This document shows positions 1 to 9,272 of a stretch of DNA of 64,000 nt, in pieces. The position numbers and the translations under genes are program-made. The DNA comes from Staphylococcus muscae (GTDB taxonomy: Bacteria > Bacillota > Bacilli > Staphylococcales > Staphylococcaceae): positions 1,240,001-1,304,000 of the forward strand of contig NZ_CP027848.1 in assembly GCF_003019275.1 (NCBI RefSeq), given 5' to 3'. The notes under the pieces were generated by a model. It did no database searches. It saw only the letters and a list, made by a program, of their open reading frames with translations, and was not told the DNA's origin. The stretch's first letter is position 1, and every line of letters begins with the position of its first letter.

Positions 1-141
1 CCACTCAATTTGTTCAAACCATATACACAAAAGTTCAAATTGCCTTTTAAAAAATTATCATCATGTGATGATTTGTCAACTAATATCATGTAAAATCTGC
101 AATAATTTATGTCCGAATTATATCCAATTAGAATCTAAAAT

Positions 142-201
142 TTGACAACTGTTAAGCGCTTACAATAATTGCGTGATTTTGTTCACAAGAGTTGATATAC
201 T
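142..201 (+). promoter_or_regulatory. pflB promoter region with candidate cre
   Basis: A TTGACA hexamer lies at 142-147, with AATAAT at 164-169 after a 16-base spacer. A second possible -10, TATACT, lies at 196-201 but has a poor -35. Between the first pair is GTTAAGCGCTTACA (151-164), which matches the CcpA cre consensus at 12 of 14 positions. Which -10 is used cannot be decided by eye. Confidence 0.45.
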
Positions 202-221
202 GTTTGTGAAATGATGAACAA
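171..221 (+). promoter_or_regulatory. Two Rex-like operators upstream of pflB
   Basis: TTGTGAAATGATGAACAA (204-221) and GCGTGATTTTGTTCACAA (171-188) both resemble the Rex box TTGTGAA-N4-TTCACAA, each with one near-perfect half. They flank the TATACT hexamer at 196-201. Rex is the NADH-sensing repressor of fermentation genes, and pfl is a known Rex target in Staphylococcus aureus. Binding here is inferred. Confidence 0.55.
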
Positions 222-242
222 AACCTAACAGGAGGTATACTC

Positions 243-2492
243 ATGATTAAAGAACCAAAGAAACAAAACAATGCATGGTCAGGATTTAAAACAGGTCGTT
301 GGACACGTAACGTAGATGTGCGTGAATTTATCCAACTTAACTTCACTGGATATCAAGGTGATGATAGTTTCTTAGCAGGCCCTACTGAAGCAACATCAAA
401 ATTATGGGATCAAGTCATGCAACTATCGAAAGAAGAACGTGAACGTGGTGGCATGTGGGATATGGATACGAAAGTTGTCTCAACAATCCTTTCTCATGAT
501 GCAGGATATTTAAATCAAGACTTAGAACAAATCGTCGGCGTTCAAACAGATAAACCATTCAAACGCTCGATGCAACCATTCGGTGGTATTCGTATGGCAA
601 AAGCAGCATGTGAAGCATATGGTTATGAACTAGATGAAGAAACTGAACGCATCTTCACAGACTATCGTAAAACACACAACCAAGGTGTATTCGATGCATA
701 TTCTAAAGAAATGTTAGCTTGCCGTAAAGCAGGTATCATCACTGGTCTTCCTGATGCTTACGGTCGTGGTCGTATTATCGGTGACTATCGTCGTGTTGCT
801 TTATACGGTATTGACTTCTTAATGGCAGAAAAACAACGTGACTTCAACGATCTTTCGACTACAATGTCTGAAGATGTCATTCGTTTACGTGAAGAAGTTT
901 CTGAACAATACCGTTCACTTAAAGAATTAAAAGAACTTGGTGAACGCTATGGCTTCGATTTGAGCCGTCCAGCAGAAAACTTTAAAGAAGCTGTTCAATG
1001 GTTATACTTAGCTTACCTTGCAGCAATCAAAGAACAAAACGGTGCTGCAATGAGTCTTGGTCGTACTTCTACTTTCTTAGATATCTATGCAGAACGTGAC
1101 TTACAAGCAGGTACAATTACAGAATCTGAAGTTCAAGAAATCATTGACCACTTCATTATGAAATTACGCCTTGTAAAATTCGCACGTACACCTGATTACA
1201 ACGCACTCTTCTCTGGTGACCCTACTTGGGTAACAGAATCTATCGGTGGTGTTGGTATCGACGGACGTCCAATGGTTACGAAAAACTCATTCCGTTTCCT
1301 ACACTCTTTAGACAACTTAGGTCCTGCACCTGAACCAAACTTAACAGTATTATGGTCTACACGTTTACCAGAAAACTTCAAACGCTACTGTACGAAGATG
1401 AGTATTAAAACAAGCTCTATTCAGTACGAAAATGACGACTTAATGCGTGAAAGCTATGGCGATGACTACGGTATTGCATGCTGTGTATCTGCAATGAGAA
1501 TTGGTAAACAAATGCAATTCTTCGGTGCACGTGCAAACTTAGCCAAAACATTATTATACGCGATCAATGGTGGTAAAGATGAAAAATCTGGTAACCAAGT
1601 CGCACCAAAATTTGCACCAATCGAATCTGATGTTTTAGATTACGACGAAGTGTATGCACAATTTGATGAAATGATGGAATGGCTTGCAGGTGTATACGTT
1701 AACTCATTGAACGTTATTCATTACATGCATGACAAATACAGCTATGAACGCATTGAAATGGCGTTACATGACACAGATGTTCACCGTACAATGGCAACAG
1801 GTATCGCAGGTCTTTCAGTTGCAGCTGACTCATTATCTGCAATCAAATATGCAGAAGTTCGCCCAGTTCGTGATGAAAACGGCCTTGTTGTAGACTTTGA
1901 AACAACTGGAGACTTCCCTAAATACGGTAACAACGACCCTCGTGTCGATGACATTGCAGTTCAATTAGTCGAAAGCTTTATGAGAAAGTTACGTAAACAC
2001 AAAACTTACCGTGACTCTGAACATACAATGAGTGTATTAACAATCACTTCTAACGTTGTGTATGGTAAGAAAACAGGTAACACACCAGACGGACGTAAAG
2101 CTGGCGAACCATTTGCACCAGGTGCAAACCCAATGCACGGCCGTGATGAAAACGGTGCTTTAGCATCACTTTCATCAGTTGCAAAATTACCGTATGACTG
2201 CTGTAAAGATGGTATCTCAAATACATTTAGTATCGTTCCAAAATCACTTGGTAAAGAAGATCACACACAAGAACAAAACTTAGTCAGCATTTTAGATGGT
2301 TATGCATTACAACACGGTCACCATCTTAACATCAACGTATTCAACCGTGAAACATTGTTAGATGCGATGGAACACCCTGAAGAATATCCACAGTTGACAG
2401 TTCGTGTATCTGGATACGCTGTAAACTTCATCAAGTTAACACGCGAACAACAACTAGATGTTATTTCACGTACATTCCACGAATCAATGTAA
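243..2492 (+). CDS. pflB: Formate acetyltransferase (pyruvate formate-lyase)
   Basis: Cytosolic glycyl-radical enzyme that converts pyruvate and CoA to formate and acetyl-CoA under anoxia. At 749 residues it is full length for the family. The catalytic cysteine pair is Cys413-Cys414 ([11 protein letters not shown]). The glycyl-radical motif RVSGYAVNF lies near the C-terminus, with the radical glycine near residue 724. The start follows a perfect AGGAGG seven bases upstream. It is cotranscribed or closely paired with pflA, which makes the activating enzyme needed to install the radical. Rex-like and cre-like sites upstream fit redox and carbon control. Identification is secure. Confidence 0.97.
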   Translation: MIKEPKKQNNAWSGFKTGRWTRNVDVREFIQLNFTGYQGDDSFLAGPTEATSKLWDQVMQLSKEERERGGMWDMDTKVVSTILSHDAGYLNQDLEQIVGVQTDKPFKRSMQPFGGIRMAKAACEAYGYELDEETERIFTDYRKTHNQGVFDAYSKEMLACRKAGIITGLPDAYGRGRIIGDYRRVALYGIDFLMAEKQRDFNDLSTTMSEDVIRLREEVSEQYRSLKELKELGERYGFDLSRPAENFKEAVQWLYLAYLAAIKEQNGAAMSLGRTSTFLDIYAERDLQAGTITESEVQEIIDHFIMKLRLVKFARTPDYNALFSGDPTWVTESIGGVGIDGRPMVTKNSFRFLHSLDNLGPAPEPNLTVLWSTRLPENFKRYCTKMSIKTSSIQYENDDLMRESYGDDYGIACCVSAMRIGKQMQFFGARANLAKTLLYAINGGKDEKSGNQVAPKFAPIESDVLDYDEVYAQFDEMMEWLAGVYVNSLNVIHYMHDKYSYERIEMALHDTDVHRTMATGIAGLSVAADSLSAIKYAEVRPVRDENGLVVDFETTGDFPKYGNNDPRVDDIAVQLVESFMRKLRKHKTYRDSEHTMSVLTITSNVVYGKKTGNTPDGRKAGEPFAPGANPMHGRDENGALASLSSVAKLPYDCCKDGISNTFSIVPKSLGKEDHTQEQNLVSILDGYALQHGHHLNINVFNRETLLDAMEHPEEYPQLTVRVSGYAVNFIKLTREQQLDVISRTFHESM

Positions 2493-2499
2493 GAAGAAG

Positions 2500-2569
2500 G
2501 TGTGAGAGAAGCGCTTAGAATTTGAGCAGACCCCTAAAATCTCAAATGCGCTAATGACTTCTCAAACAC
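2500..2569 (+). other. Long imperfect hairpin between pflB and pflA
   Basis: The arms GAGAAG (2506-2511) and ATTTGAG pair with CTCAAAT and CTTCTC (to 2563), extended by GTGT/ACAC outside. There is no U-tract, so it is more likely an RNA processing or stability element, or a weak attenuator between pflB and pflA, than a classical terminator. Confidence 0.4.
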
Positions 2570-2600
2570 GAATTAATGAAAGGAAATAGAGGGATATACT

Positions 2601-3362
2601 ATGTTAAAAGGTCACATTCATTCAATAGAGAGCTTAGGTACTGTGGACGGCCCTGGTCTACGTTACATTATCTTCACACAAGGTTGCTTATTACGGTGCT
2701 TATATTGCCATAACCCCGACACATGGAAAGTAAACGAACCGTCAAGAACTGCAACATCTGATGAACTTGTGGCCGAAATTACACCGTATCTCCCTTACTT
2801 CCAAGCATCTGGAGGCGGTGTCACAGTAAGTGGTGGCGAACCGCTTCTCCAAATGCCGTTTATTGAAGAATTATTTGAAAAGCTTCAAGCACATGGCATC
2901 CACACGTGTATTGATACATCACTTGGATGTGCCAATGATTCAGAAGCTTTTAGAAAACATTTCGACCAGCTACTCCCCCATGCAGATTTATTAATGGTCG
3001 ACATTAAACATATTGATAATGAAAAGCATAAACGCTTAACAGGAAAACCAAACACTCATATATTAAAGTATATTCAATACTTAGCCGATAAAAAGCAACC
3101 AATCTGGATACGACATGTCCTAGTGCCAGGTTTGACTGACGCCCCAGAAGACCTACGTGCACTTGGTGAATTTATCAACCAGCTAGGTAACGTTGAGAAG
3201 TTCGAATTGCTTCCTTACCATCAGCTGGGCGTTCATAAATGGCAAGCCCTTGGCATTCCATATGAACTAACGGATGTCTCCCCTCCAACAGATGAAGATG
3301 TCGCAGAAGCATATCGATTGGTTAACTTTAATGGTGTGACCCCCTTAACACCGGTTGGCTAA
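2601..3362 (+). CDS. pflA: Pyruvate formate-lyase activating enzyme
   Basis: Radical SAM enzyme that generates the glycyl radical on PflB. It has 253 residues, the normal size. The [4Fe-4S]-binding CxxxCxxC motif is Cys29, Cys33 and Cys36 ([15 protein letters not shown]), followed by the SAM-contacting GGE motif ([10 protein letters not shown]). It lies 108 bases behind pflB in the same direction and has its own AGGAAA/AGAGGG ribosome site. A convergent hairpin terminator follows. The only plausible role is activation of the neighbouring lyase. Confidence 0.96.
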   Translation: MLKGHIHSIESLGTVDGPGLRYIIFTQGCLLRCLYCHNPDTWKVNEPSRTATSDELVAEITPYLPYFQASGGGVTVSGGEPLLQMPFIEELFEKLQAHGIHTCIDTSLGCANDSEAFRKHFDQLLPHADLLMVDIKHIDNEKHKRLTGKPNTHILKYIQYLADKKQPIWIRHVLVPGLTDAPEDLRALGEFINQLGNVEKFELLPYHQLGVHKWQALGIPYELTDVSPPTDEDVAEAYRLVNFNGVTPLTPVG

Positions 3363-3410
3363 AAACATATAATTCACATACTCCTACCTATATATATTAA
3401 AAGAACGTAA

Positions 3411-3444
3411 AAAGCTACACGCAAACCCCTGAGCGTGTAGCTTT
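3411..3444. terminator. Bidirectional terminator between pflA and EIIC-like gene
   Basis: AAAGCTACACGC and GCGTGTAGCTTT form a 12-bp perfect stem with a 10-base loop between two convergent genes. Confidence 0.8.
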
Positions 3445-3465
3445 AATATTTTGTAGAAAGACAAG

Positions 3466-4539
3466 TTACGCTTCTTCATTCGCTGTGAAACGATAAATGT
3501 CTGGTTGATACAACTTGAGTATTTTGCAGAATAATGTATTGACGATGAAGCCTACGACTAAAGGTACACCGATGAATACGAATCCTGCCAATAATACATT
3601 CATCATCGTTCCATGTTGTAAAAATTCTAATGCTTTGATCGGCCCTACAAGCCCTACGATACCAAATCCTGCAGATTCTTTTGTCCCTTCAATACCTACG
3701 AGTGCACCGACAATTCCTGTAATACCTGCTGTTAATCCAATTGGTAATAACAGAATTGGATAACGAATAATATTTGGCATCATCATCTTCATCCCACCTA
3801 GAATGATTGCCACTGGGACACCCAGCTTATTGACACGTAATGTACCGATAAATAGAACGACTGCTGCCGCTGCAACACCAATTGCTGCTGCACCTGCTGC
3901 AAGGCCTGAAATGCCAATTGCTAAACCAACCGCAATTGTTGATACAGGTGATACGATAATGAATGAAAACAATATCGCAATCAACATACACATCAATATA
4001 GGTTGCAACGTTGTGAGTGTATTCACTACGTTACCAATTGCTAGTGTAATCTTGCTAACATAAGGCAATGTTAAAAGACCGATAACCCCCGGAATACCCC
4101 CTACCAAAATAGGAAGCAAAATGATTGTTAAACTTCCTAATCGTCCACTCAACCAAAGTACCATTAAAACAGCGATTGATGCTGTTAACATCGTATTGAT
4201 TAAATCACCAATACCGACAATTTGCCAACCCGCTTCAGTCGCTTGTGCTGCACCTGAGCCAACATATGCTGCCGCTCCAACAACTGCTGTTTCCATCGGA
4301 TTCAACTTAAACTGAAATGCAATGAGCACGCCTACCATTAAAGGTAAGGCAAATTGAATGCCTAACACAACATGATGTAATGTTTCGAAAAATGGTACCG
4401 ACTTCCCTAAATATTGAAACAGTCCACCTAATACTGCATTCGGAATTAACCCGACAACAATTGCAACGGCTAATCCATTTAATACATTAAACGTAAACTT
4501 TTTAAACGTCATTTTTTCATTTTCCATTGTTTCCATCAT
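3466..4539 (-). CDS. PTS EIIC-like membrane protein (PTS_EIIC_2 / PfoR-like family)
   Basis: A polytopic membrane protein of 357 residues made almost entirely of Gly/Ala/Ile/Val-rich hydrophobic segments, about ten in number. It resembles the EIIC-type permease family that includes the Clostridium PfoR-like proteins. I see no EIIA or EIIB phosphorylation domain in it or beside it, so it may transport with shared PTS components or have a regulatory role. The substrate is unknown. The start has AAGGAGG five bases upstream. It is a single gene, convergent with pflA and divergent from the amino-acid ABC operon. Confidence 0.75.
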   Translation of the reverse strand: MMETMENEKMTFKKFTFNVLNGLAVAIVVGLIPNAVLGGLFQYLGKSVPFFETLHHVVLGIQFALPLMVGVLIAFQFKLNPMETAVVGAAAYVGSGAAQATEAGWQIVGIGDLINTMLTASIAVLMVLWLSGRLGSLTIILLPILVGGIPGVIGLLTLPYVSKITLAIGNVVNTLTTLQPILMCMLIAILFSFIIVSPVSTIAVGLAIGISGLAAGAAAIGVAAAAVVLFIGTLRVNKLGVPVAIILGGMKMMMPNIIRYPILLLPIGLTAGITGIVGALVGIEGTKESAGFGIVGLVGPIKALEFLQHGTMMNVLLAGFVFIGVPLVVGFIVNTLFCKILKLYQPDIYRFTANEEA

Positions 4540-4649
4540 TTGACCTCCTTAGATGTGTGATACATCTTGTTAGCTATTATACGCTATTACACACTATTTT
4601 TTTAGAACATTTCGACAAAATTATGAAAAAGATAACTTTCCTAAATTCC

Positions 4650-4682
4650 GACTTTACCGATAAGGATTTATGTAGTATTTTA
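4650..4682 (+). promoter_or_regulatory. Possible CymR-like element before the amino-acid ABC operon
   Basis: The stretch containing ATTCC, ACCGATAAGGATTTA lies about 30 bases before the ribosome site. It resembles the ACC/GGA-type sites used by CymR, the repressor of cystine uptake genes. The match is by eye and weak. If real it would support cystine as the substrate. Confidence 0.2.
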
Positions 4683-4703
4683 ATGTTCAAGGAGGGAGTC
4701 CAC

Positions 4704-5453
4704 ATGTTAGAAGTTAAAAACTTACACCAAAAATATCATGAAAAAACCGTACTTAACAACGTCTCATTTTCACAACCACAAGGTACAGTCACTGCTATCA
4801 TTGGTCCAAGTGGTTCTGGTAAAACAACCCTATTACGTACATTAAACGCACTCGTACAACCACAAAAAGGAAGTATTTCAATCAATGATGTCACAGTTGA
4901 CTTTGAACATACAACAAAGCAAGGTATCAAACAGCTGCGCAGTCAATCAGCAATGGTCTTTCAAAACTATAATCTTTTCAGTAACAAAACAGCATTAGAA
5001 AACATTACAGAAGGCTTGATTTATGGGCAAAAATATTCAAAAGCGGATGCTGAAAAGATCGCTTATGAACTTTTAGACGAAGTGAACTTACGTCAACATG
5101 CAAACCACTATCCCATTCAACTCTCTGGTGGGCAAAGTCAACGCATCGGTATCGTACGTGCACTGGCACTGAATCCGAAGTTGCTCTTGTTAGATGAACC
5201 GACATCTGCATTAGACCCAGAATCTGTCACAGGCATTCTGTCGCTTATCAAGAAGATTGCGCAACAAGGCATGACGATGACACTCGTTACACATGAAATT
5301 CAATTTGCTGAAGCTGTTGCAGATCAAATCATCTTTATTGATCATGGGGAGATTATTGCGCAAGGCTCTCCAGAACAAGTTTTACATAATCGTGAACATC
5401 CACGCCTACAACAATTTTTAGAGCGTGTTGATACGAAGCAGGTGATTGTATGA
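4704..5453 (+). CDS. Amino-acid ABC transporter ATP-binding protein
   Basis: Polar amino-acid uptake ATPase of the GlnQ/TcyC/TcyN type. Walker A is GPSGSGKT (residues 34-41), followed by the LSGGQSQR signature and Walker B LLLLDEPTSALD, with a switch histidine in LVTHE. The frame is open further upstream, but ATG 4704 is preferred because AAGGAGGGAG precedes it at ideal spacing and the protein then begins MLEVKNL like its relatives. It overlaps the next gene by four bases, so translation is probably coupled. The ATPase, binding protein, permease, permease order resembles cystine importers of the TcyJKLMN type, but the substrate is inferred. Confidence 0.88.
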   Translation: MLEVKNLHQKYHEKTVLNNVSFSQPQGTVTAIIGPSGSGKTTLLRTLNALVQPQKGSISINDVTVDFEHTTKQGIKQLRSQSAMVFQNYNLFSNKTALENITEGLIYGQKYSKADAEKIAYELLDEVNLRQHANHYPIQLSGGQSQRIGIVRALALNPKLLLLDEPTSALDPESVTGILSLIKKIAQQGMTMTLVTHEIQFAEAVADQIIFIDHGEIIAQGSPEQVLHNREHPRLQQFLERVDTKQVIV

Positions 5454-6292
5454 TCAAACGCTTGTTCCAATTCTTCTTAGTCGTTGGCCTTGCAACGTTA
5501 CTCGCAAGTTGTCAATCTGATGATACATCACAAAATCAGAAGAAGGTTGTAAAAGTAGCTGTCTCTGCCGAAGTCAATCCACCTTATTTATATACAGACA
5601 AAAACAATCAGTTTATTGGCTTAGACATGGACTATATGAAGCTATTAGAGAAAAAGTTACCACAATATGATTTTCAATATGAAATTGGAGAAGAAGAAGC
5701 AAACTTAGTAGGACTCGGCGCAGGTAAGTTCGACATGGCTATTAACTGGTTCTTCAAGACGCCTGAACGTGCAGAAAAGTTCTTATATCAAAACGAACCT
5801 TATAGTTATTCACTGACTATGCTGACTGTACATAAAGATAACAATACGATTCATAGTCTAGACGATATGACGGATCATCAACTCACACCAATGGCACCGA
5901 GTGGTGGGTTGTATTCTATCTTATCACGCTATAACGAATCACATACAGAACAAATCGACATCGATACCATTCATTCACCTTCTAACGGTGATAACTTGAA
6001 AATGATATCACAAGGCCGTCGTGATGCAATGTTTATCAATTGGAACACGTATACGGCAATCCAAAAGGAATTGAATCAAGACGTTAAAATTGGTGGTATC
6101 GTAACTAAAGAGCCACTTCACATCGTCTATAACAAAGAAAACAAACAATTGCACGACGACATTGATCGTGCCACAAAAGAGCTCAAAGAAGAAGGTAAGT
6201 TACGAGAACTGTCACACCGCTACTTTGACATTGATATTTATCAAGATTTAGACACAATCAACCAACATATCGACGCATTGGAGGTGCAGTAA
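5450..6292 (+). CDS. Amino-acid ABC transporter substrate-binding lipoprotein
   Basis: A 280-residue extracellular solute-binding protein, family 3. The N-terminus is a lipoprotein signal ending in LLASC, with the lipidated cysteine at about residue 21. The mature domain has the expected family pattern: VAVSAEVNPPYLYTDKNNQFIGLDMDYM, then a region around DMAINWFFKTPERAEKF. It sits inside the four-gene import operon, one base before the first permease. Ligand-binding arginine and acidic positions cannot be assigned to cystine with certainty by eye. Confidence 0.88.
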   Translation: MIKRLFQFFLVVGLATLLASCQSDDTSQNQKKVVKVAVSAEVNPPYLYTDKNNQFIGLDMDYMKLLEKKLPQYDFQYEIGEEEANLVGLGAGKFDMAINWFFKTPERAEKFLYQNEPYSYSLTMLTVHKDNNTIHSLDDMTDHQLTPMAPSGGLYSILSRYNESHTEQIDIDTIHSPSNGDNLKMISQGRRDAMFINWNTYTAIQKELNQDVKIGGIVTKEPLHIVYNKENKQLHDDIDRATKELKEEGKLRELSHRYFDIDIYQDLDTINQHIDALEVQ

Positions 6293-6293
6293 C

Positions 6294-6974
6294 ATGAACA
6301 TTGATTGGCCAAGTTTATTCCAACAAGTATTACAACAATTACCCATCACGCTCGTAATGATTGTCACTGCCCTTTTCTTTGCACTCATTCTTGGATTGAT
6401 TCTTGCTATCATTCGCATTCGACGAGTTCCTGTTCTCAATCCAATCGTACGTATCTTTTTGTCATTTAGCCGTAGCACACCACTTGTCTTGCAACTCTTT
6501 CTTGTATATTTTGCACTGCCTCAAGTGTTGCTCTTTATCGGCATCGACATTAACCAATGGAGTCGCCTGTTCTTCGCAATTTTAGCATTCACATTACACT
6601 CAGGTGCTTATCTGTCAGAAGTCATTCGTGCCGGCTATCAATCCGTCCCATACGCACAAGTAGAAGCTGGTCTAACTGTCGGCTTAACATATCCGCAAGT
6701 CGTACGCCGTATTATCGTGCCACAAGCATTGCGCAATAGTTTACCGAACTTGACAACTCAAATTATCGAACTGATCAAAGATACATCACTTGCCTTTACG
6801 ATTGGCATTATTGACATGATGGGACAAGTACAACTCATCATCGGCAACAACTATGGACTCGGTATGTTAGAAGTTTATGTTGTTATTTCAATTATTTACT
6901 GGGCACTCGCACTTATCGTTCAAGGTGCATTGGCATTCGTTGCTCATCGTTCAAGCCACCCATATCAAGTATAA
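6294..6974 (+). CDS. Amino-acid ABC transporter permease
   Basis: A 226-residue His/Glu/Gln-type permease with about five membrane spans. It carries the EAA-loop signature VEAGLTVGLTYPQVVRRIIVPQALR that contacts the ATPase, and the family sequence FSRSTPLVLQLFL. The start is one base behind the binding-protein stop. It is paired with a second, different permease, so the channel is probably a heterodimer. Confidence 0.88.
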   Translation: MNIDWPSLFQQVLQQLPITLVMIVTALFFALILGLILAIIRIRRVPVLNPIVRIFLSFSRSTPLVLQLFLVYFALPQVLLFIGIDINQWSRLFFAILAFTLHSGAYLSEVIRAGYQSVPYAQVEAGLTVGLTYPQVVRRIIVPQALRNSLPNLTTQIIELIKDTSLAFTIGIIDMMGQVQLIIGNNYGLGMLEVYVVISIIYWALALIVQGALAFVAHRSSHPYQV

Positions 6975-6987
6975 GGAGGAATCACCT

Positions 6988-7677
6988 ATGTCATTTATGA
7001 TTGAAGCTTTTACAGAAGTCTTAAAAGGCGTTCCTTATACCATTGCGGTCGCAGTCGTTGCGATTATCGTCGGTTTGTTGATTGGAAGCCTTTTTGCACT
7101 TATTCAATTTCGACGTATCCCTGTGCTTTCACAGATTATCATCGTCTATAATTCATTTATGCGCAGTACACCACTGATTGTGCAACTCTTTATTTTTTAT
7201 TACGGCTTACCTGCACTTATTCTCTGGCTAAATGCACAATTTCATTGGAAGTTGAACCCAGACATGTTCCATCCACTTGTCATTGCGCTTATTGCCTTTT
7301 CTTTACATGCTGTGGCATATCTCTCAGAAAGTATTAAAGGGGGATTATTAGCCGTATCGCAAGATCAATATGAAGCAGCACAAACGATTGGATTGAGCAA
7401 ATGGCATCTTTATACACGTATTGTTTTGCCACAAGCTTATGGTTATGCGCTCCCAAATATTGAAAATCAATTCATTATGCTCATCAAAGGAACATCCCTT
7501 GCATTTGCGATACAAATCCCGGAAATTATGGGTGTAAGTGCCGTTATCGCCAACGAAGGTTATCGCTTTGTTGAAGTTTACACGATTGCTGTTGTTTTCT
7601 ATTGGGTATTAGCGATTGTATTAGAATATTTGTTCCATCGACTCGAAGGACATACCACACGCTATCTTCGTGCGTAA
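6988..7677 (+). CDS. Amino-acid ABC transporter permease (second subunit)
   Basis: A 229-residue permease homologous to its neighbour, with the conserved MRSTPLIVQLFIFYYGLP region and EAA loop YEAAQTIGLSKWHLYTRIVLPQAYG. The reading frame is open upstream into the preceding gene, but ATG 6988 follows AAGGAGG with correct spacing and begins at the usual N-terminus (MSFMIEAFTEVLKG). It is the last gene of the operon, and a hairpin terminator follows. Confidence 0.88.
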   Translation: MSFMIEAFTEVLKGVPYTIAVAVVAIIVGLLIGSLFALIQFRRIPVLSQIIIVYNSFMRSTPLIVQLFIFYYGLPALILWLNAQFHWKLNPDMFHPLVIALIAFSLHAVAYLSESIKGGLLAVSQDQYEAAQTIGLSKWHLYTRIVLPQAYGYALPNIENQFIMLIKGTSLAFAIQIPEIMGVSAVIANEGYRFVEVYTIAVVFYWVLAIVLEYLFHRLEGHTTRYLRA

Positions 7678-7687
7678 GTCCCCTATT

Positions 7688-7742
7688 AAGAGATGCAGTA
7701 GAAATCTCAAACTTTTTGAGAATTCTATGGCGTCTCTTTTTT
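7688..7742 (+). terminator. Terminator of the amino-acid ABC operon
   Basis: A stem from AAGAGATGC...TCTCAA to TTGAGA...GCGTCTCTT, followed by TTTTTT. Confidence 0.75.
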
Positions 7743-7853
7743 AGATATATTCTCATTTAGAATAAAGTCCGTTGTTACATACCATAGTTCAAACCTTTGA
7801 AAATAAAGTACTTTCATTCCTTCCTTACTTCTTCGTTTTCGCAATCATTTTTT

Positions 7854-7936
7854 GAGAATGAGAATCAATTAGTCATTTTCCCGTCACAAACTTAGCCTTT
7901 TCCCTAATGTTCAAATTATCACAATAGGCGTATACT
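7854..7936 (+). promoter_or_regulatory. scdA promoter with Rex/FNR-like site and Fur-like site
   Basis: The -10 TATACT is at 7931-7936; the -35 is poor. Read on the minus strand, 7907-7924 is TTGTGATAATTTGAACAT, sharing TTGTGA-N5-TGAACA with the pflB site at 204-221. Further upstream, GAGAATGAGAATCAATTAG (7854-7872) matches the Fur box at about 13 of 19 positions, which is weak. Confidence 0.35.
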
Positions 7937-7972
7937 AGAGATATCACTCATATAGGGAAAGGATGTTCCAAA

Positions 7973-8647
7973 ATGATTCAATCAACAGAAAAAGTAGCAG
8001 ATGCTGTTACAAAATATCCAAAAACGGCTGATGTTTTCCGTAAGTATGGCATCGACTTTTGTTGTGGTGGTCAAATCTCAATCGATGAAGCAGCTGCAAG
8101 TAGCAAACGTGCAGAGTTAGATACATTATTACCAGAGCTAGAAGAAGCAAGCAAAATCCAAGCAGAAGGTATCAATCCAAGCTACCTAGATGTACCTTCA
8201 CTGATTCAATATATCGAAGCACGTTACCACGAAACATTACGTGAAGAGTTAAAACAATTAACACCTTACGTGACGAAGTTAGCACGTGTTCACGGTCCTA
8301 GCCACCCATATTTAGTAGAGTTAAAAGAACTTTACGACACATACAAATCAGGTATGTTAACTCATACTGATGAAGAAGATAAAGAAACATTCCCTAAATT
8401 AATCAAAGCGCATAATGGGGAAACAGTTCCTGATCTAGAAGAAGCAGTACAATCACTTGTTGATGACCACACAGGTACAGGTGCATTACTTGAAAAAATG
8501 CGTGAACTTACAAACGGTTACCAACCACCAGCAGAAGCATGTGGTACATGGCGCCTTGTTTACAACCGCTTAGAAGCGTTGGAAGAAGAAACACACGCAC
8601 ATGTTCACCTTGAGAATCACGTATTATTCCCAAAAGTAAGTGCATAG
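7973..8647 (+). CDS. scdA: Iron-sulfur cluster repair di-iron protein ScdA (RIC family)
   Basis: Cytosolic di-iron protein that repairs [Fe-S] clusters damaged by nitric oxide or peroxide. It has 224 residues, the same length as known ScdA. The N-terminal ScdA domain carries [13 protein letters not shown] with the conserved cysteine pair. The C-terminal hemerythrin-like domain supplies spaced histidines and acidic residues ([37 protein letters not shown]). It is a single gene with its own promoter and terminator. In S. aureus it is controlled by the SrrAB oxygen/NO-responsive system; the promoter here also carries a Rex/FNR-like element. Confidence 0.95.
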   Translation: MIQSTEKVADAVTKYPKTADVFRKYGIDFCCGGQISIDEAAASSKRAELDTLLPELEEASKIQAEGINPSYLDVPSLIQYIEARYHETLREELKQLTPYVTKLARVHGPSHPYLVELKELYDTYKSGMLTHTDEEDKETFPKLIKAHNGETVPDLEEAVQSLVDDHTGTGALLEKMRELTNGYQPPAEACGTWRLVYNRLEALEEETHAHVHLENHVLFPKVSA

Positions 8648-8656
8648 TCACAATAT

Positions 8657-8692
8657 AAAATAAGACTGGCGTACTGCCAGTCTTATTTTTGT
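8657..8692. terminator. Terminator between scdA and the tubby-like gene
   Basis: AAAATAAGACTGGC and GCCAGTCTTATTTTT form a strong stem with a five-base loop, usable from both strands. Confidence 0.85.
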
Positions 8693-8703
8693 ACTTTCTT
8701 ATT

Positions 8704-9258
8704 TTAACCCGAACCACTTGAAGCAGCACTTTCTCGCATCATTTCAAAGTATTCAAATGCCACTTGGAATAGTAACATCAGCAATAAAGGTGGATATTGA
8801 TCTGTATCTATGGTTACTTCATGTTCTGTTCTAATTTTGAAGTAACTTGATTTTGACTTTAATAGTTCCGTTTCACGTTCATCTTTTATAATGATGCTAT
8901 GCGATAAAATCCCTGATTGTAACTTGAGCTCATTTGCCTGCATATCTGTATATCGCATCTTAGATTTCACCCAACTAAAACTCGCTTTCAGTTCTCCGAT
9001 TGGTTTATGATTGTGATAAACTTGCCAAGCAGGAAGGAATAGCGTGCGCAGTGATCTTTCTCGGCGTACTTCGTACAAGTCTTTTCCATCTGTAATCTCA
9101 TATTCTTGTTTCATCGCACTTAACCAAGATGAAAATTTACTACGCTTCTTTTTATTTAAGATGCGCAGTGACATCACTTGTTTGTCTTGTTCATTCAATA
9201 CAGCAATTTCTTTCGTCGATCCTTCCCAGAAATTTTCTTTATAATGATATTTTTTCAT
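8704..9258 (-). CDS. Tubby C-terminal-domain-like (LURP-one-related) protein
   Basis: A 184-residue protein predicted to be mainly beta-strand, with alternating phrases such as KEIAVLNEQDKQVMSLRI, YEITDGKDLYEVRRE and AWQVYHNHKPIGELKASF. This pattern fits the tubby C-terminal / LURP-one fold, whose bacterial members have no settled function. A hydrophobic stretch near the C-terminus (PPLLLMLLFQVAFEYF) may be an amphipathic or membrane-contact helix, as in tubby and scramblase proteins. The start has AAAGGAGGGGAG just upstream. It is 14 bases downstream of the glycerate kinase gene on the same strand and is probably cotranscribed. Confidence 0.65.
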   Translation of the reverse strand: MKKYHYKENFWEGSTKEIAVLNEQDKQVMSLRILNKKKRSKFSSWLSAMKQEYEITDGKDLYEVRRERSLRTLFLPAWQVYHNHKPIGELKASFSWVKSKMRYTDMQANELKLQSGILSHSIIIKDERETELLKSKSSYFKIRTEHEVTIDTDQYPPLLLMLLFQVAFEYFEMMRESAASSGSG

Positions 9259-9272
9259 GCCTCTCCCCTCCT

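Noticed and set aside
152..346. Minus-strand ORF over the pflB start
   Set aside because: It overlaps the promoter and start of pflB, has no ribosome site, and resembles no family.
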